A DNA stretch of 21,209 nucleotides, from assembly GCA_009731375.1 (NCBI GenBank), contig BJOX01000032.1, positions 17,612 through 38,820 on the forward strand. The letters run 5' to 3'. This DNA is from Paulinella micropora (taxonomy: Eukaryota > Cercozoa > Imbricatea > Euglyphida). The notes beneath the pieces were generated by a model. The model saw only the letters and a program-made list of their open reading frames with translations. It had not been told where the DNA came from and ran no database searches. This document shows positions 1 to 7,474 of this stretch, piece by piece; positions within the stretch are counted from its first letter, which is position 1; the number at the start of each line of letters is the position of its first letter. Position numbers and translations under genes: made by a program.

Positions 1-120
1 TTTTTCGTGCCTTAAAACGACCTCATAAATTTCATTTCTCTTCTCCTATTGCTAGTTTGAACTATCAATACAAGAGCATAAAACACCCCAAAGAGCCCTC
101 CACAGAGCACGCACGAAAAA
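1..120. repeat. 10-bp inverted repeat at the window edge
   Basis: The first ten bases (tttttcgtgc) are the exact reverse complement of positions 111-120 (gcacgaaaaa). The pair brackets an AT-rich stretch just upstream of the first small ORF. It may continue beyond the left edge of the window. It could be part of an element terminus or simply a chance hairpin; ten bases in AT-rich DNA is weak evidence. Confidence 0.4.
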
Positions 121-162
121 CATATATGTATCGTAAAAGAAAAAATTTTGTCTTTGATATAG

Positions 163-393
163 ATGGAACGCAAACAGAAGAGAGCGGAATATGTAAAGGA
201 AAGAAGAAAACAGAAATATACATGTGTATGTGGTAAAGTAATAGGGATATATGGAAAATATCAACACGAAAAATCTGACTTTCATAGAGACTACTTCGCA
301 GAGAAAGAAGAGGTTATGATTGGAGGACATAAAGTTATTCGTATAATTCGTAGAAATGACGACATGGAAAGATATTATAAAAATCACTCGTGA
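163..393 (+). CDS. small zinc-finger-like protein, 76 aa
   Basis: The N-terminal 20 residues are strongly basic (MERKQKRAEYVKERRKQK). They are followed by a CxC-G...H-x5-H arrangement with Cys21, Cys23, His35 and His41, a spacing seen in short single zinc fingers of mobile elements and large DNA viruses. The C-terminus (residues 50-76) is mixed charged with no recognisable domain. DNA or RNA binding is inferred from the basic tail and finger; no target can be named. It is the first of three short plus-strand ORFs lying upstream of the broken DNA polymerase. The leader (about 130-162) is AT-rich and contains a GTAAAA, like the leaders of the next ORFs. A purely fortuitous ORF is less likely because the finger ligands and the shared leader coincide. 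Confidence 0.65.
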   Translation: MERKQKRAEYVKERRKQKYTCVCGKVIGIYGKYQHEKSDFHRDYFAEKEEVMIGGHKVIRIIRRNDDMERYYKNHS

Positions 394-423
394 TTTGTTA
401 TAATAATGTTATAAAAATAAAAT

Positions 424-464
424 GTAAAACCATTTAAAGAAATAAATATTATTACTTATATAAT
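424..464 (+). promoter_or_regulatory. conserved AT-rich leader motif, copy 1
   Basis: The stretch beginning gtaaaaccatttaaagaaat is repeated almost base for base at 744-788, in both cases ending just before an ATG. After the first 24 bases both copies continue with an AT-only run containing attactta. The shared sequence upstream of two unrelated ORFs suggests a common viral-type promoter rather than a coding or repeat signal. The ATG at 465 follows directly. Confidence 0.65.
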
Positions 465-740
465 ATGTCCTCTATAATGATACAAGCGGACAAGGAATTG
501 AAAGAACTACACAACTCACATTTTCCAGAAGCATTAGCGGGCGATAGAAGGATTAAGAAATACACTAGAAGAGAAACGCTTCAACGATATAGCAAAGCCT
601 TTAAGTTTTGGGATGAACAGAAAAACAAAGCATTAGAGGCTCCAACAATGTTGAATATCCACAAATGGCAAATTTGTGAAGAAGCAATAGCACAACTAAA
701 ATTAAGGGTGATGATTGTATTAAATAATAATTTAATTTAA
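465..740 (+). CDS. unknown small protein, 91 aa
   Basis: I do not recognise this protein. It is predicted to be mostly helical and charged, with aromatic residues near the middle (FKFWDEQKNK, about residues 47-56) and a hydrophobic C-terminus (VMIVLNNNLI). There is no signal peptide, metal-binding cluster or obvious catalytic motif. It lies 71 bases after the zinc-finger ORF and 48 bases before the next ORF, all on the same strand. The conserved leader motif ends immediately before its ATG, which supports the start and argues that the ORF is (or was) expressed. AT-rich codon use matches the neighbouring polymerase. Confidence 0.55.
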   Translation: MSSIMIQADKELKELHNSHFPEALAGDRRIKKYTRRETLQRYSKAFKFWDEQKNKALEAPTMLNIHKWQICEEAIAQLKLRVMIVLNNNLI

Positions 741-743
741 AAC

Positions 744-788
744 GTAAAACCATTTAAAGAAATAAATTATATTACTTATAATATAGAT
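744..788 (+). promoter_or_regulatory. conserved AT-rich leader motif, copy 2
   Basis: This is the second copy of the 424-464 motif, with the same gtaaaaccatttaaagaaat core at the same ~45-base distance from the ATG (789). The polymerase leader at 1042-1100 has a looser version (ggtaaaacaattttatttat). The repeated position relative to starts is what marks it as regulatory. Confidence 0.65.
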
Positions 789-965
789 ATGGGGAGACAC
801 AAGAAATATCTCACACCTGAGGACAAACGAAAGGCTAACTCCGAAAATGCGCTCGCATATTACAAAAGAAATAACGATGAAATTAATCAAAAGAGGAAGG
901 AGCAATTAAAAGAACGAAACAGAAAACTTAAGGAATATGAAGAAATGAAGGAGAGAGGAGCATAA
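789..965 (+). CDS. small basic coiled-coil-like protein, 58 aa
   Basis: The product begins MGRHKKYLTPEDKRKANSEN and continues as a long Lys/Glu/Arg-rich helix to its end at residue 58. Short GR(H/K)KKYLT...-type proteins with a basic helical tail are common small ORFs of virus-like elements, so this may be a DNA-binding or packaging-associated peptide, but I infer that only from charge and context. The conserved leader motif stops at its ATG. The ORF is intact. The next gene is the polymerase, starting about 135 bases downstream. There is no transmembrane segment or cysteine cluster. Confidence 0.6.
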   Translation: MGRHKKYLTPEDKRKANSENALAYYKRNNDEINQKRKEQLKERNRKLKEYEEMKERGA

Positions 966-1041
966 AAAACAAAAAAACGAAAAATGATTTTTTATTATGA
1001 ATTTCATGTTAAAGGTAAGACGATCTTATATATATAAAAAG

Positions 1042-1100
1042 GTAAAACAATTTTATTTATTTTCATTATTTTTATATCCTCACTAATATAAAAGTAAAAT
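1042..1100 (+). promoter_or_regulatory. AT-rich leader of the polymerase gene
   Basis: A ggtaaaacaattttatttat stretch begins at 1041 and is followed by almost pure A/T up to the ATG at 1101. It resembles, but does not exactly match, the leader motifs at 424 and 744. A partial tandem forerunner (aaaggtaagacgatctta) sits just upstream at about 1012. Confidence 0.4.
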
Positions 1101-3429
1101 ATGCCACCACCATTACCGCCCAGACCAACGAAGGAAAATGTAGAACTAGCGAAGGTAAGGGCGAATTTGAAAAAAACTACAACAAGAGAAAACAAAAGGG
1201 AATTTAAAGTAGTAGAGTTAAAATCTAGGCGAGACAATAGATTAAACTCTCTTACATACGAGAGCAAGGATTAGACATAAACTTTTATGATACTGACGCA
1301 TTAGAGCGAGAGGTTCTACTTCCTATACTATTAGATGCGAAAATAAATGGTATGACAGGAAATGCTGATGTTCATATCACTATAACATACATAACAGACC
1401 ACGAAGAATTAAATAGATATTATAAAAAGAAAACATTTAACTCTTTTCAAATAAAAAACTATGATGATTTTATTGAAATGTTGAATGAGTTTAACATAAG
1501 CAATATTGAAGCATCTGGATTAGGTTATGACCGAATCATTGAATATGCTAAGGTAGTAGTAGTTCAAGAAAACGGAGGAGGATGCTATGAGGGAAAATAC
1601 AAAAGCAAACAAACGANNNNNNNNNNNNNNNNNNNNNNNNNNNNNNNNNNNNNNNNNNNNNNNNNNNNNNNNNNNNNNNNNNNNNNNNNNNNNNNNNNNN
1701 NNNNNNNNNNNNNNNNNNNNNNNNNNNNNNNNNNNNNNNNNNNNNNNNNNNNNNNNNNNNNNNNNNNNNNNNNNNNNNNNNNNNNNNNNNNNNNNNNNNN
1801 NNNNNNNNNNNNNNNNNNNNNNNNNNNNNNNNNNNNNNNNNNNNNNNNNNNNNNNNNNNNNNNNNNTCTACTTGGGAAACAATGAGTGAAGAATTAAGAA
1901 ATAAGTGTCTTGAATATTTGAAGTGTGATGTTATGGGGTTAAAAGAGTTATATGACAAAATAAACACAGAGATATTTGAAAAACACTCAGTGAATTTAAC
2001 TTCATACATTTCAACTTCAAGCCTTGCTTTCAATATCTGGAAGAAAATGATTGATGGTAAGCACGACGTAAGACTCCCAACTATTGAACAAGAGAAGGCG
2101 TTTAGAAAAGCGGTTATCGGAGCAAGAATATATCCAAGCAAAAAAAGATTTATTTCAAAACAATACGACGAATTAACCGATTATTTAATTGATGCGGATG
2201 TCGTATCTTTATACCCAACAGCGATGCTTAATTTATTCATGGTTGGAGAAATTAAACTGGCTATCGCACCATTTGATTATAATAATCTTCCTATCGGTAT
2301 TTACAATGTTGATTATATCTCACTAAAATACATTCTACATTCAAGAATAGGACAGAGAAATAAAATTGGCTCATTAAAGTGGAATTTAGCGGATATGAAA
2401 GACCAATGGCTTACAAGTGTTGATATTGAATATATGATTAAGAAGGCTACGATATAACAATTCATAAAGGATACTATACGGAGGAGGCTGAACCAGTATT
2501 TAAAGAATACATACTGGAAATTTTTAAGGCAAAAAAAAATAGCGAAAAAGACACACCACAATATTTATTGACCAAACTATTTATGAATTCGTTATACGGA
2601 AAAATGATACAACGACCTATCCCAACTGAAGCAGAATATATGAAATCAAATGAGGAGTATTGGAAATTTTGGACGAAAAATTATATATCTGATGTGGTTG
2701 AATTCAAAGAAAGACTGAACCAAACTTTGGCACATATCTGGAATTCCTAGAAATGAAGTAATAATTGAAGAAAGTATTACAAAGCCTTCTCACTACGGGG
2801 CTTTCATTCTAGCATATAGCATGCGAATTATGTATAACTACATAAAAGATGCTAATCCAAATAAAGAAATAGAGGCTGATTTCTATTACACCGATACCGA
2901 TAGTCTAGTGTTGCATGTTAGGTTTGCCAAACTAATCAAAAGGCTTGGTGATAAATCTCTTGGCGGTATAACAGATGACTTAGGAGATTGCTGTAAGATA
3001 ATAAGAGGAATATGGATTGCTCCTAAATTGTATATGTTAGAATTTACAACGAATGAAGCCTTTCTCCCTTACCTTACTAAGAATGACTTGAAACATAAAG
3101 ACAAAGGTGTTCATATAATTGAATGCTACGAAAACGAAGGAGTAAAAAAGAGATACTACCACCTTAGAGGTAAGGGGTTGCATTCGAAAGTGTTAAATCC
3201 AGAAGTATATGAAAAGATAGATTTAAGTGAAAGCATTGAAAATGTTAGAGATTTTCAAATGAAGAAAATTTATTTATCACGAAATAGCAAACAGCAAAAC
3301 ATTAACCATTTCAGCATTGTTCATACTATAAACATAAAAAAGAAAGTTAATGAGAATAAATGGTGCGGACGCGAGTTTATCAATAAAAATTATAGTATCC
3401 CTTACGGATATCAAACGAGTATGAAATGA
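1101..3429 (+). pseudogene. protein-primed type family B DNA polymerase, frameshifted and gapped
   Basis: This is a DNA polymerase of the DNA_pol_B_2 (protein-primed) class, the replicase of Polintons/Mavericks, Polinton-like viruses, adenoviruses and linear plasmids. Visible motifs in order are: ExoIII-like EYLKCDV (~1912-1932), the palm motif A DADVVSLYP (2191-2217), motif B KLFMNSLYG (2574-2600), motif C YTDTDSL (2887-2907), the KxY-type APKLY (~3019-3033), and the C-terminal WCGREF (3361-3378). The gene is broken: the N-terminal frame stops at 1272-1274 (shift near 1255-1262), a second shift lies near 2445 (stop 2455-2457), and a third near 2736-2740 (stop 2748-2750). A 250-base N gap at 1617-1866 removes the region expected to hold ExoI and ExoII. 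All palm catalytic aspartates are still present. Either decay after integration or indel errors in the assembly explain the shifts. Confidence 0.93.
1617..1866. other. assembly gap inside the polymerase
   Basis: There are 250 unknown bases. The flanking reading frames differ (frame 2 before, frame 1 after), so the true length is not a multiple that keeps the frame, or the gap size is an estimate. Confidence 0.99.
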
Positions 3430-3496
3430 ATGAAAGTGTAGTTGATGAATATTAATTAATTAATTTTTTATTTTTTAAAACCTATAGTATATACTA

Positions 3497-3781
3497 ATGT
3501 CTCTCAAGTCTCTCGCGGAAAAATTTGAAAAATTTTCTATTAATAATAAAACATTTACTTTGGATGATATCAAGCAAGTCATTGATGGGCATGTAAATGA
3601 ATATAAATCTCAAAGCAAAAAACTTCAGGAACAATGCTTGCTACCTATTGGAAAATATAAGTGCAAGTCTGTTGCCGATGTCGCTGTATTTGACAAGCAA
3701 TACTTGATATGGTTGAACAAGCAATCGATGATGGTAAATTATCCAGAACTCAAAAAAGAAATTGTTAAATATATTCTATAA
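3497..3781 (+). CDS. 94-aa protein with an ExoX C-terminal-like domain
   Basis: The N-terminal half (1-45) is helical and charged. The C-terminal half carries the pattern PIGKYKCKSVADVAVFDKQY then IWLNKQS (residues 50-77), ending in PELKKEIVKYI. This (F/I)GKYKGK..-DV...D..YL.W..-type sequence matches the small domain found at the C-terminus of ExoX-like exonucleases and as stand-alone copies in large DNA viruses and phages. No exonuclease catalytic domain is attached here, so a nucleic-acid binding or replication accessory role is inferred. It follows the polymerase by 67 bases on the same strand, with an AT-rich leader (3450-3496). The ORF is intact, unlike the polymerase. Confidence 0.7.
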   Translation: MSLKSLAEKFEKFSINNKTFTLDDIKQVIDGHVNEYKSQSKKLQEQCLLPIGKYKCKSVADVAVFDKQYLIWLNKQSMMVNYPELKKEIVKYIL

Positions 3782-3782
3782 A

Positions 3783-3998
3783 TCACCCTACATTCTCCTT
3801 TAAATTAGTCGACACAATTGTCGTTAGCACGCTACCGACTAAATTTATCTCTTTTTTTATTATTCTTAATATCGCCTTTTCTCTATGAAAGTTATTAAAT
3901 CACGTATAGTGTGGTTCTTTTAGAATTTCTCTAAAGTATTCTCTTTCTTCTGTTTCTACATCGCGATAGTTTAATTCATTCTCTTCTAATGTAGGCAT
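3783..3998 (-). pseudogene. convergent 71-codon ORF with one in-frame TGA
   Basis: Read on the minus strand from the ATG at 3998-3996, the frame stays open to the stop at 3785-3783 except for a single TGA at 3902-3900 (codon 33). The part before the stop is acidic (starts MPTLEENELNYRDVETEE). The part after is basic then hydrophobic (REKAILRIIKKEINLVGSVL). It converges tail to tail with the ExoX-C-like gene, only one base apart, as expected for a compact viral genome. The family is not recognised. The frame is also open upstream of the ATG, across the composition border, so the original N-terminus may be lost. Alternatives: a real 32-aa peptide, or an assembly error at the TGA. Confidence 0.45.
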
Positions 3999-4031
3999 CA
4001 CCACCCGGATAGCCGGTAAAAATACCTTTTC

Positions 4032-4049
4032 CTGGTGACAGGTCACCAG
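4032..4049. repeat. 8-bp perfect hairpin, 2-nt loop
   Basis: The arms ctggtgac and gtcaccag are exact reverse complements separated by two bases. It lies ~35 bases from the border between the AT-rich element and the rest of the contig. Confidence 0.6.
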
Positions 4050-4068
4050 CTTGTTTTTCAGTATTATT

Positions 4069-4114
4069 TGTCCGGATTGGACCTGATGCTATTTTTTGTC
4101 TGGATTGGAACTGA
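4069..4114 (+). repeat. imperfect 18-bp direct repeat
   Basis: The sequences tgtccggattggacctga (4069-4086) and tgtctggattggaactga (4097-4114) differ at two positions and are spaced 28 bases start to start. Confidence 0.6.
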
Positions 4115-4989
4115 GCTAATACAACGAGACATCATTCTCATTCTTGAGGACTGTGTTTGGTTGTATTACTGACTTTTTACAAGCTATCGTTGGGGGCATT
4201 ACATTTGGAGTCCACATCACTAGGGTGATTTCTTTCTGCTTTGCTACACAGGCAACAGAGTGAATTTTCACTGACCTGTCTCACACGGGGACGTCAGACG
4301 AAAACAAATACTCCAACACAGCTCCCTCATAACTCTTTCACAAAACAAATAATTTGATTGGTCTCAAGCAGGTGTCTCGTACCCTCTAGCCCAATCAGTA
4401 TCTGTGTGCTCACAAGGAGACATCAGATACAAACTCTCTGTCGTTCTTGCTGTTCTCACACAGAGACCAAGAAGAAGGAGGTGGACAGAAGAGTGAAGGA
4501 ACACACACAAAACACAAACAAGCATAGGGACAGGAGCACAACACTCTACCCTTCTAGTTTGTGCATTTATCTGCATTATCTCACACATACGTCAGAGTAT
4601 TTTTGCAAATCTCTGATCGTTTTCTAAAGGTAGGTCTGAGAACCTATCCGACCGACTGTCGACTTCTCAAGGAGAGCTTTTCTAGCTTCTCTATTACTAT
4701 CTGTGTGTAGGTCCAAGTGCCTCATACTAGATACAATATAGAAAAGAAGGAGGAGAAAGTAATCTGAGTAAGGAGAACAAGAAATCGGAGAAAGTCTCAA
4801 AGACTATTTTTCTCAAACAAAAACAAACATACAAACAGTGTTTCATAGAGGACAGGGAATCTTATCCTACCCTCTCTATTAGTTTCTCTCTTCACTAGTC
4901 AATCGACTGAAGGAGGAACAGAACACAAACGAACAAAAACCAAACATAGGAGCTGACACTGTCCTCCTGTTGATCACTACTACGACATC

Positions 4990-6498
4990 ATGTCGACAGA
5001 GACCGCCGAAGTGAGTGAATTCTCGGAGGCAGATCAAAGAAGAGAAGAAGAAGAAGCAGGAGGAGGAGGAGGAAGAGGATTGAATGAAGGAGGAGGAGGA
5101 GGATTGAATGAAGGAGGAGGAGGAGATGAAGGAGTAGGAGGAGGAGTAGAAGAGGGCTGGGATGATGAAGGAAGATATGGAGGAGACGAAGATGAAGGAG
5201 GATTTGAACAAGAAGAGACGGGAGGAGGAGGAGCATATGGTAATCCCTTACCACCTGCCTACACGGGAGGAGGAGGACGAAAAATGATCGACTTGATTCA
5301 TAGTGATGGAGAGGAGATCACAGTGGAGGAACAACAGTGGGTGCAAGACCACTATGACCTCACTAAAAAAGAGTTTGATAACAAGATGGGGTTAGAGAAT
5401 GATACCTATGTGTGGATCCCTCAGGATCAAAGAAGAGAGAAAAGTCATGCTAAAAAGGATGTCTATATCCTATTATCAAACACAGCACAGCTCCTCGGCA
5501 AACTGGTCTCTGATCCAGAAGAGAGAAAGAAGATACAGCATATCAAGTTTGGGGACACACACACCCACCTTGAATTACTCGATGCTATCTTTGGGGTGTA
5601 CACTCAAACCCTGATTTGGGAACGTACATACGGCCCACGATGTGAGGGTTACCTCCAGTACACAAACCCAAGAGCAACGGCCAGATTCCTCGCGACTTGT
5701 CAGGAGGCAGTCGATGTAACAAAAATGAAGACCAATCTGGGTTCGAAAAACTCGAGTGGTATATTTCATTTTTTTACAATGGAAATAAAGGCCTTGGAGG
5801 AGGGGAAGGCAGAGATGGAAAAAAGCATTAAGGCAGCAGGAGAAACTCATCCTGTGATTGATGAGTTAGAGAAGACCGACAGAGTTCTGACCAAGATCAG
5901 ACTGTTGATGGGTGCGTTACTGCACAAGGAGGCATGGAAGAGATGGATTCCTACCAAGGATCACTCTGTCCTTAAATCACTTAGTAACGCACCACCGGTC
6001 GCCAACAAAGCAGGTGTTGACCAATATGTGGAGAAATATAATTTTCTCAGATCTGCTTCTGAATTGGTGGCCTTTATCACTCATGCTCAAAAGCTGGTGA
6101 TATCTGAGAAGAAGAAGGCGAAAGAGAATGAGGAGTTCGAGAAGACGATGAGACTGGAAAGAATGAAAGCAAAAGTGAGTGGTGCAAAGACACACCCTCC
6201 GACATATTTGACCCCACCAGCTCCTGCCCCACCAGCCCCTGCACCCTCGGGCTCAACTACGGTGGTGGTCACAAACACGGAGAAGAAGGACAGACAGAAC
6301 ATCATAAATGCCTTCAAGGGGAAGAAAGGAGGAGTGGCAAGTCTCATGCTATATGCCAAGACGAGCTCAGACAAAGACTCTGATGCTTCGCTTTTGAGCA
6401 AGCTCAAAGAGATCAATGCCTGCATGAAGACTTTTCCTTGCGACAAAACGCAGGAATACGAGGCACTTGTTACTGTTTTTGACCAATCTCTCCCCTAA
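4990..6498 (+). CDS. intact 502-aa orphan protein, Gly/Glu-rich N-terminus
   Basis: I do not recognise this family. Residues 1-23 are acidic. Residues 24-96 are a Gly/Glu/Asp low-complexity region with a LNEGGGG repeat. Residues 97-370 form a globular, mostly helical region with conserved-looking aromatic and cysteine positions (WERTYGPRCEGYLQYTNPRA around 210-229; HKEAWKRWIP around 312-321). Residues 371-396 are a charged helix (SEKKKAKENEEFEKT), 403-419 a Pro/Ala linker (PPAPAPPAPAP), and 428-502 a Lys-rich then helical tail. There is no signal peptide, transmembrane segment, zinc knuckle, protease or polymerase motif. The start is the first ATG after an in-frame stop at 4954. The intronless ORF and its repeat-embedded stop codon suggest either a mobile-element ORF (gag-like by layout only) or a single-exon host gene. 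Confidence 0.8.
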   Translation: MSTETAEVSEFSEADQRREEEEAGGGGGRGLNEGGGGGLNEGGGGDEGVGGGVEEGWDDEGRYGGDEDEGGFEQEETGGGGAYGNPLPPAYTGGGGRKMIDLIHSDGEEITVEEQQWVQDHYDLTKKEFDNKMGLENDTYVWIPQDQRREKSHAKKDVYILLSNTAQLLGKLVSDPEERKKIQHIKFGDTHTHLELLDAIFGVYTQTLIWERTYGPRCEGYLQYTNPRATARFLATCQEAVDVTKMKTNLGSKNSSGIFHFFTMEIKALEEGKAEMEKSIKAAGETHPVIDELEKTDRVLTKIRLLMGALLHKEAWKRWIPTKDHSVLKSLSNAPPVANKAGVDQYVEKYNFLRSASELVAFITHAQKLVISEKKKAKENEEFEKTMRLERMKAKVSGAKTHPPTYLTPPAPAPPAPAPSGSTTVVVTNTEKKDRQNIINAFKGKKGGVASLMLYAKTSSDKDSDASLLSKLKEINACMKTFPCDKTQEYEALVTVFDQSLP

Positions 6499-6613
6499 CG
6501 CAAATATTTGCGTAAATTCCAAAAAAATTATAACAGCATCAACATCAAGTCTGGGGCTAGCTACCCTGCGAATATGAGCTCCTAACTCCTCCTGGTTCCC
6601 ACAAACCATGATT
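6490..6613 (+). repeat. ~124-bp direct repeat, copy 1 (overlaps the CDS end)
   Basis: This copy starts at ctcccctaacgcaaatattt, so the last codons and stop of the 502-aa ORF lie inside it, and runs to about ccatgatt. Copy 2 is at 6675-6797 with scattered substitutions. A perfect 16-nt palindrome (acgcaaatatttgcgt) sits at 6498-6513. Confidence 0.85.
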
Positions 6614-6674
6614 GATAGGGATGGGGGGTGCAAAAAAAGGCCAACAAAAACAAGGAATTTTCGCATTCGGGACA

Positions 6675-6797
6675 CTCCCCTAACGCAAATATTTGCGTGA
6701 ATTCCAAAAAAATCATATCAGCATCAACATCGAGTCTGAGGCTAGCCACCCTGCAAATATAGCTCCCAACTCCTCCTGGTTCCCACAAACCATGATT
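6675..6797 (+). repeat. ~124-bp direct repeat, copy 2
   Basis: This is offset 185 bases from copy 1 and matches along its whole length, including the palindrome (6683-6698), the following a-rich stretch, and the shared tcctcctggttcccacaaac tail. The ORF sequence upstream of the stop is not duplicated. The 61-base spacer (6614-6674) is unrelated. Confidence 0.85.
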
Positions 6798-6828
6798 TAT
6801 TCCGACAGGAGTGAGGAAATGCTGGGGT

Positions 6829-7011
6829 GGTGGAGGGGGGGGGGNNNNNNNNNNNNNNNNNNNNNNNNNNNNNNNNNNNNNNNNNNNNNNNNNNNNNNNN
6901 NNNNNNNNNNNNNNNNNNNNNNNNNNNNNNNNNNNNNNNNNNNNNNNNNNNNNNNNNNNNNNNNNNNNNNNNNNNNNNNNNNNNNNNNNNNNNNNNNNNN
7001 NNNNNNNNNNN

Positions 7012-7054
<43 letters not shown>
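6829..7054. repeat. G-run, N gap (6845-7011) and (AAT)n
   Basis: A run of G ends in a 167-base N gap, and an (AAT)14 tract (7012-7054) resumes after it. The gap probably reflects a simple-repeat collapse. Confidence 0.9.
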
Positions 7055-7250
7055 GTGTATCTCCTGCCAATTGCTGAGCCAAAAGGCCATGTGCATCCAG
7101 TCCTCCATTCCATAAGGAAAGTCTCCACACCAATCGGTGGAATAAAGGAAGTGACGGCATAGAACATTACTCTAGGAGCTTTATACCAATCAGCCCATGG
7201 AAAGGACCGATGGCCTATGTACTCCCTAATAATAATAATAATAATAATAA
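7055..7250 (+). mobile_element. possible 3' end of a non-LTR retroelement or SINE
   Basis: About 170 bases of non-repetitive sequence (from tgtatctcctgccaattgc) run straight into an (AAT)n tail (7228-7250) after gtactccct. A second (AAT)n tract precedes it at 7012-7054. Short tandem tails of this type are typical of some non-LTR retrotransposons and SINEs. No reverse transcriptase motif is visible in any frame, so this is a weak call based on layout. Confidence 0.25.
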
Positions 7251-7474
7251 AAATAAAAGAAGAAAATAAATGCTAAACATCTTTAAGTAAAATATACATG
7301 TCATGTTAATATATAGGTCCCGAGTCTTAAAATTAATTTTGATTTTACCGGTAACACTGGTGATTGACTGCGTTGACTAAAATAATCACATTATCATTCA
7401 ATATGTGTGGTTTAAATTAAAATCAGACTCACATGACGATTTGAAAATAATATTTGAGTTTTTTCAAGTTTTGT
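7251..7474. other. AT-rich stretch, nothing recognised
   Basis: This is unique AT-rich sequence with one 10-nt palindrome (ttaccggtaa near 7346). There is no convincing ORF, exon or RNA gene. Confidence 0.6.

Larger units (their letters stand above)
3999..4989. other. no recognised gene; probable leader of the 502-aa ORF
   Basis: Composition shifts abruptly to a more balanced base content at about 3999. Only short, unconvincing ORFs exist here on either strand. I see one perfect hairpin (4032-4049), an imperfect direct repeat (4069-4086 and 4097-4114), and purine-rich stretches near 4740-4800. An in-frame TGA at 4954 separates this region from the ATG at 4990. It may be 5' flank or leader of the downstream ORF. 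Confidence 0.6.

Noticed and set aside
4180-4230. LTR end with primer-binding site (attacatttggagtcc)
   Set aside because: The TGG start resembles a tRNA primer site, but the following bases do not match a plausible tRNA 3' end, no second LTR is found, and no pol gene follows.
4364-4627. Short ORFs on both strands at 4.36-4.63 kb
   Set aside because: They overlap antiparallel, have no protein-like pattern, and the leader region shows no shared start signal.
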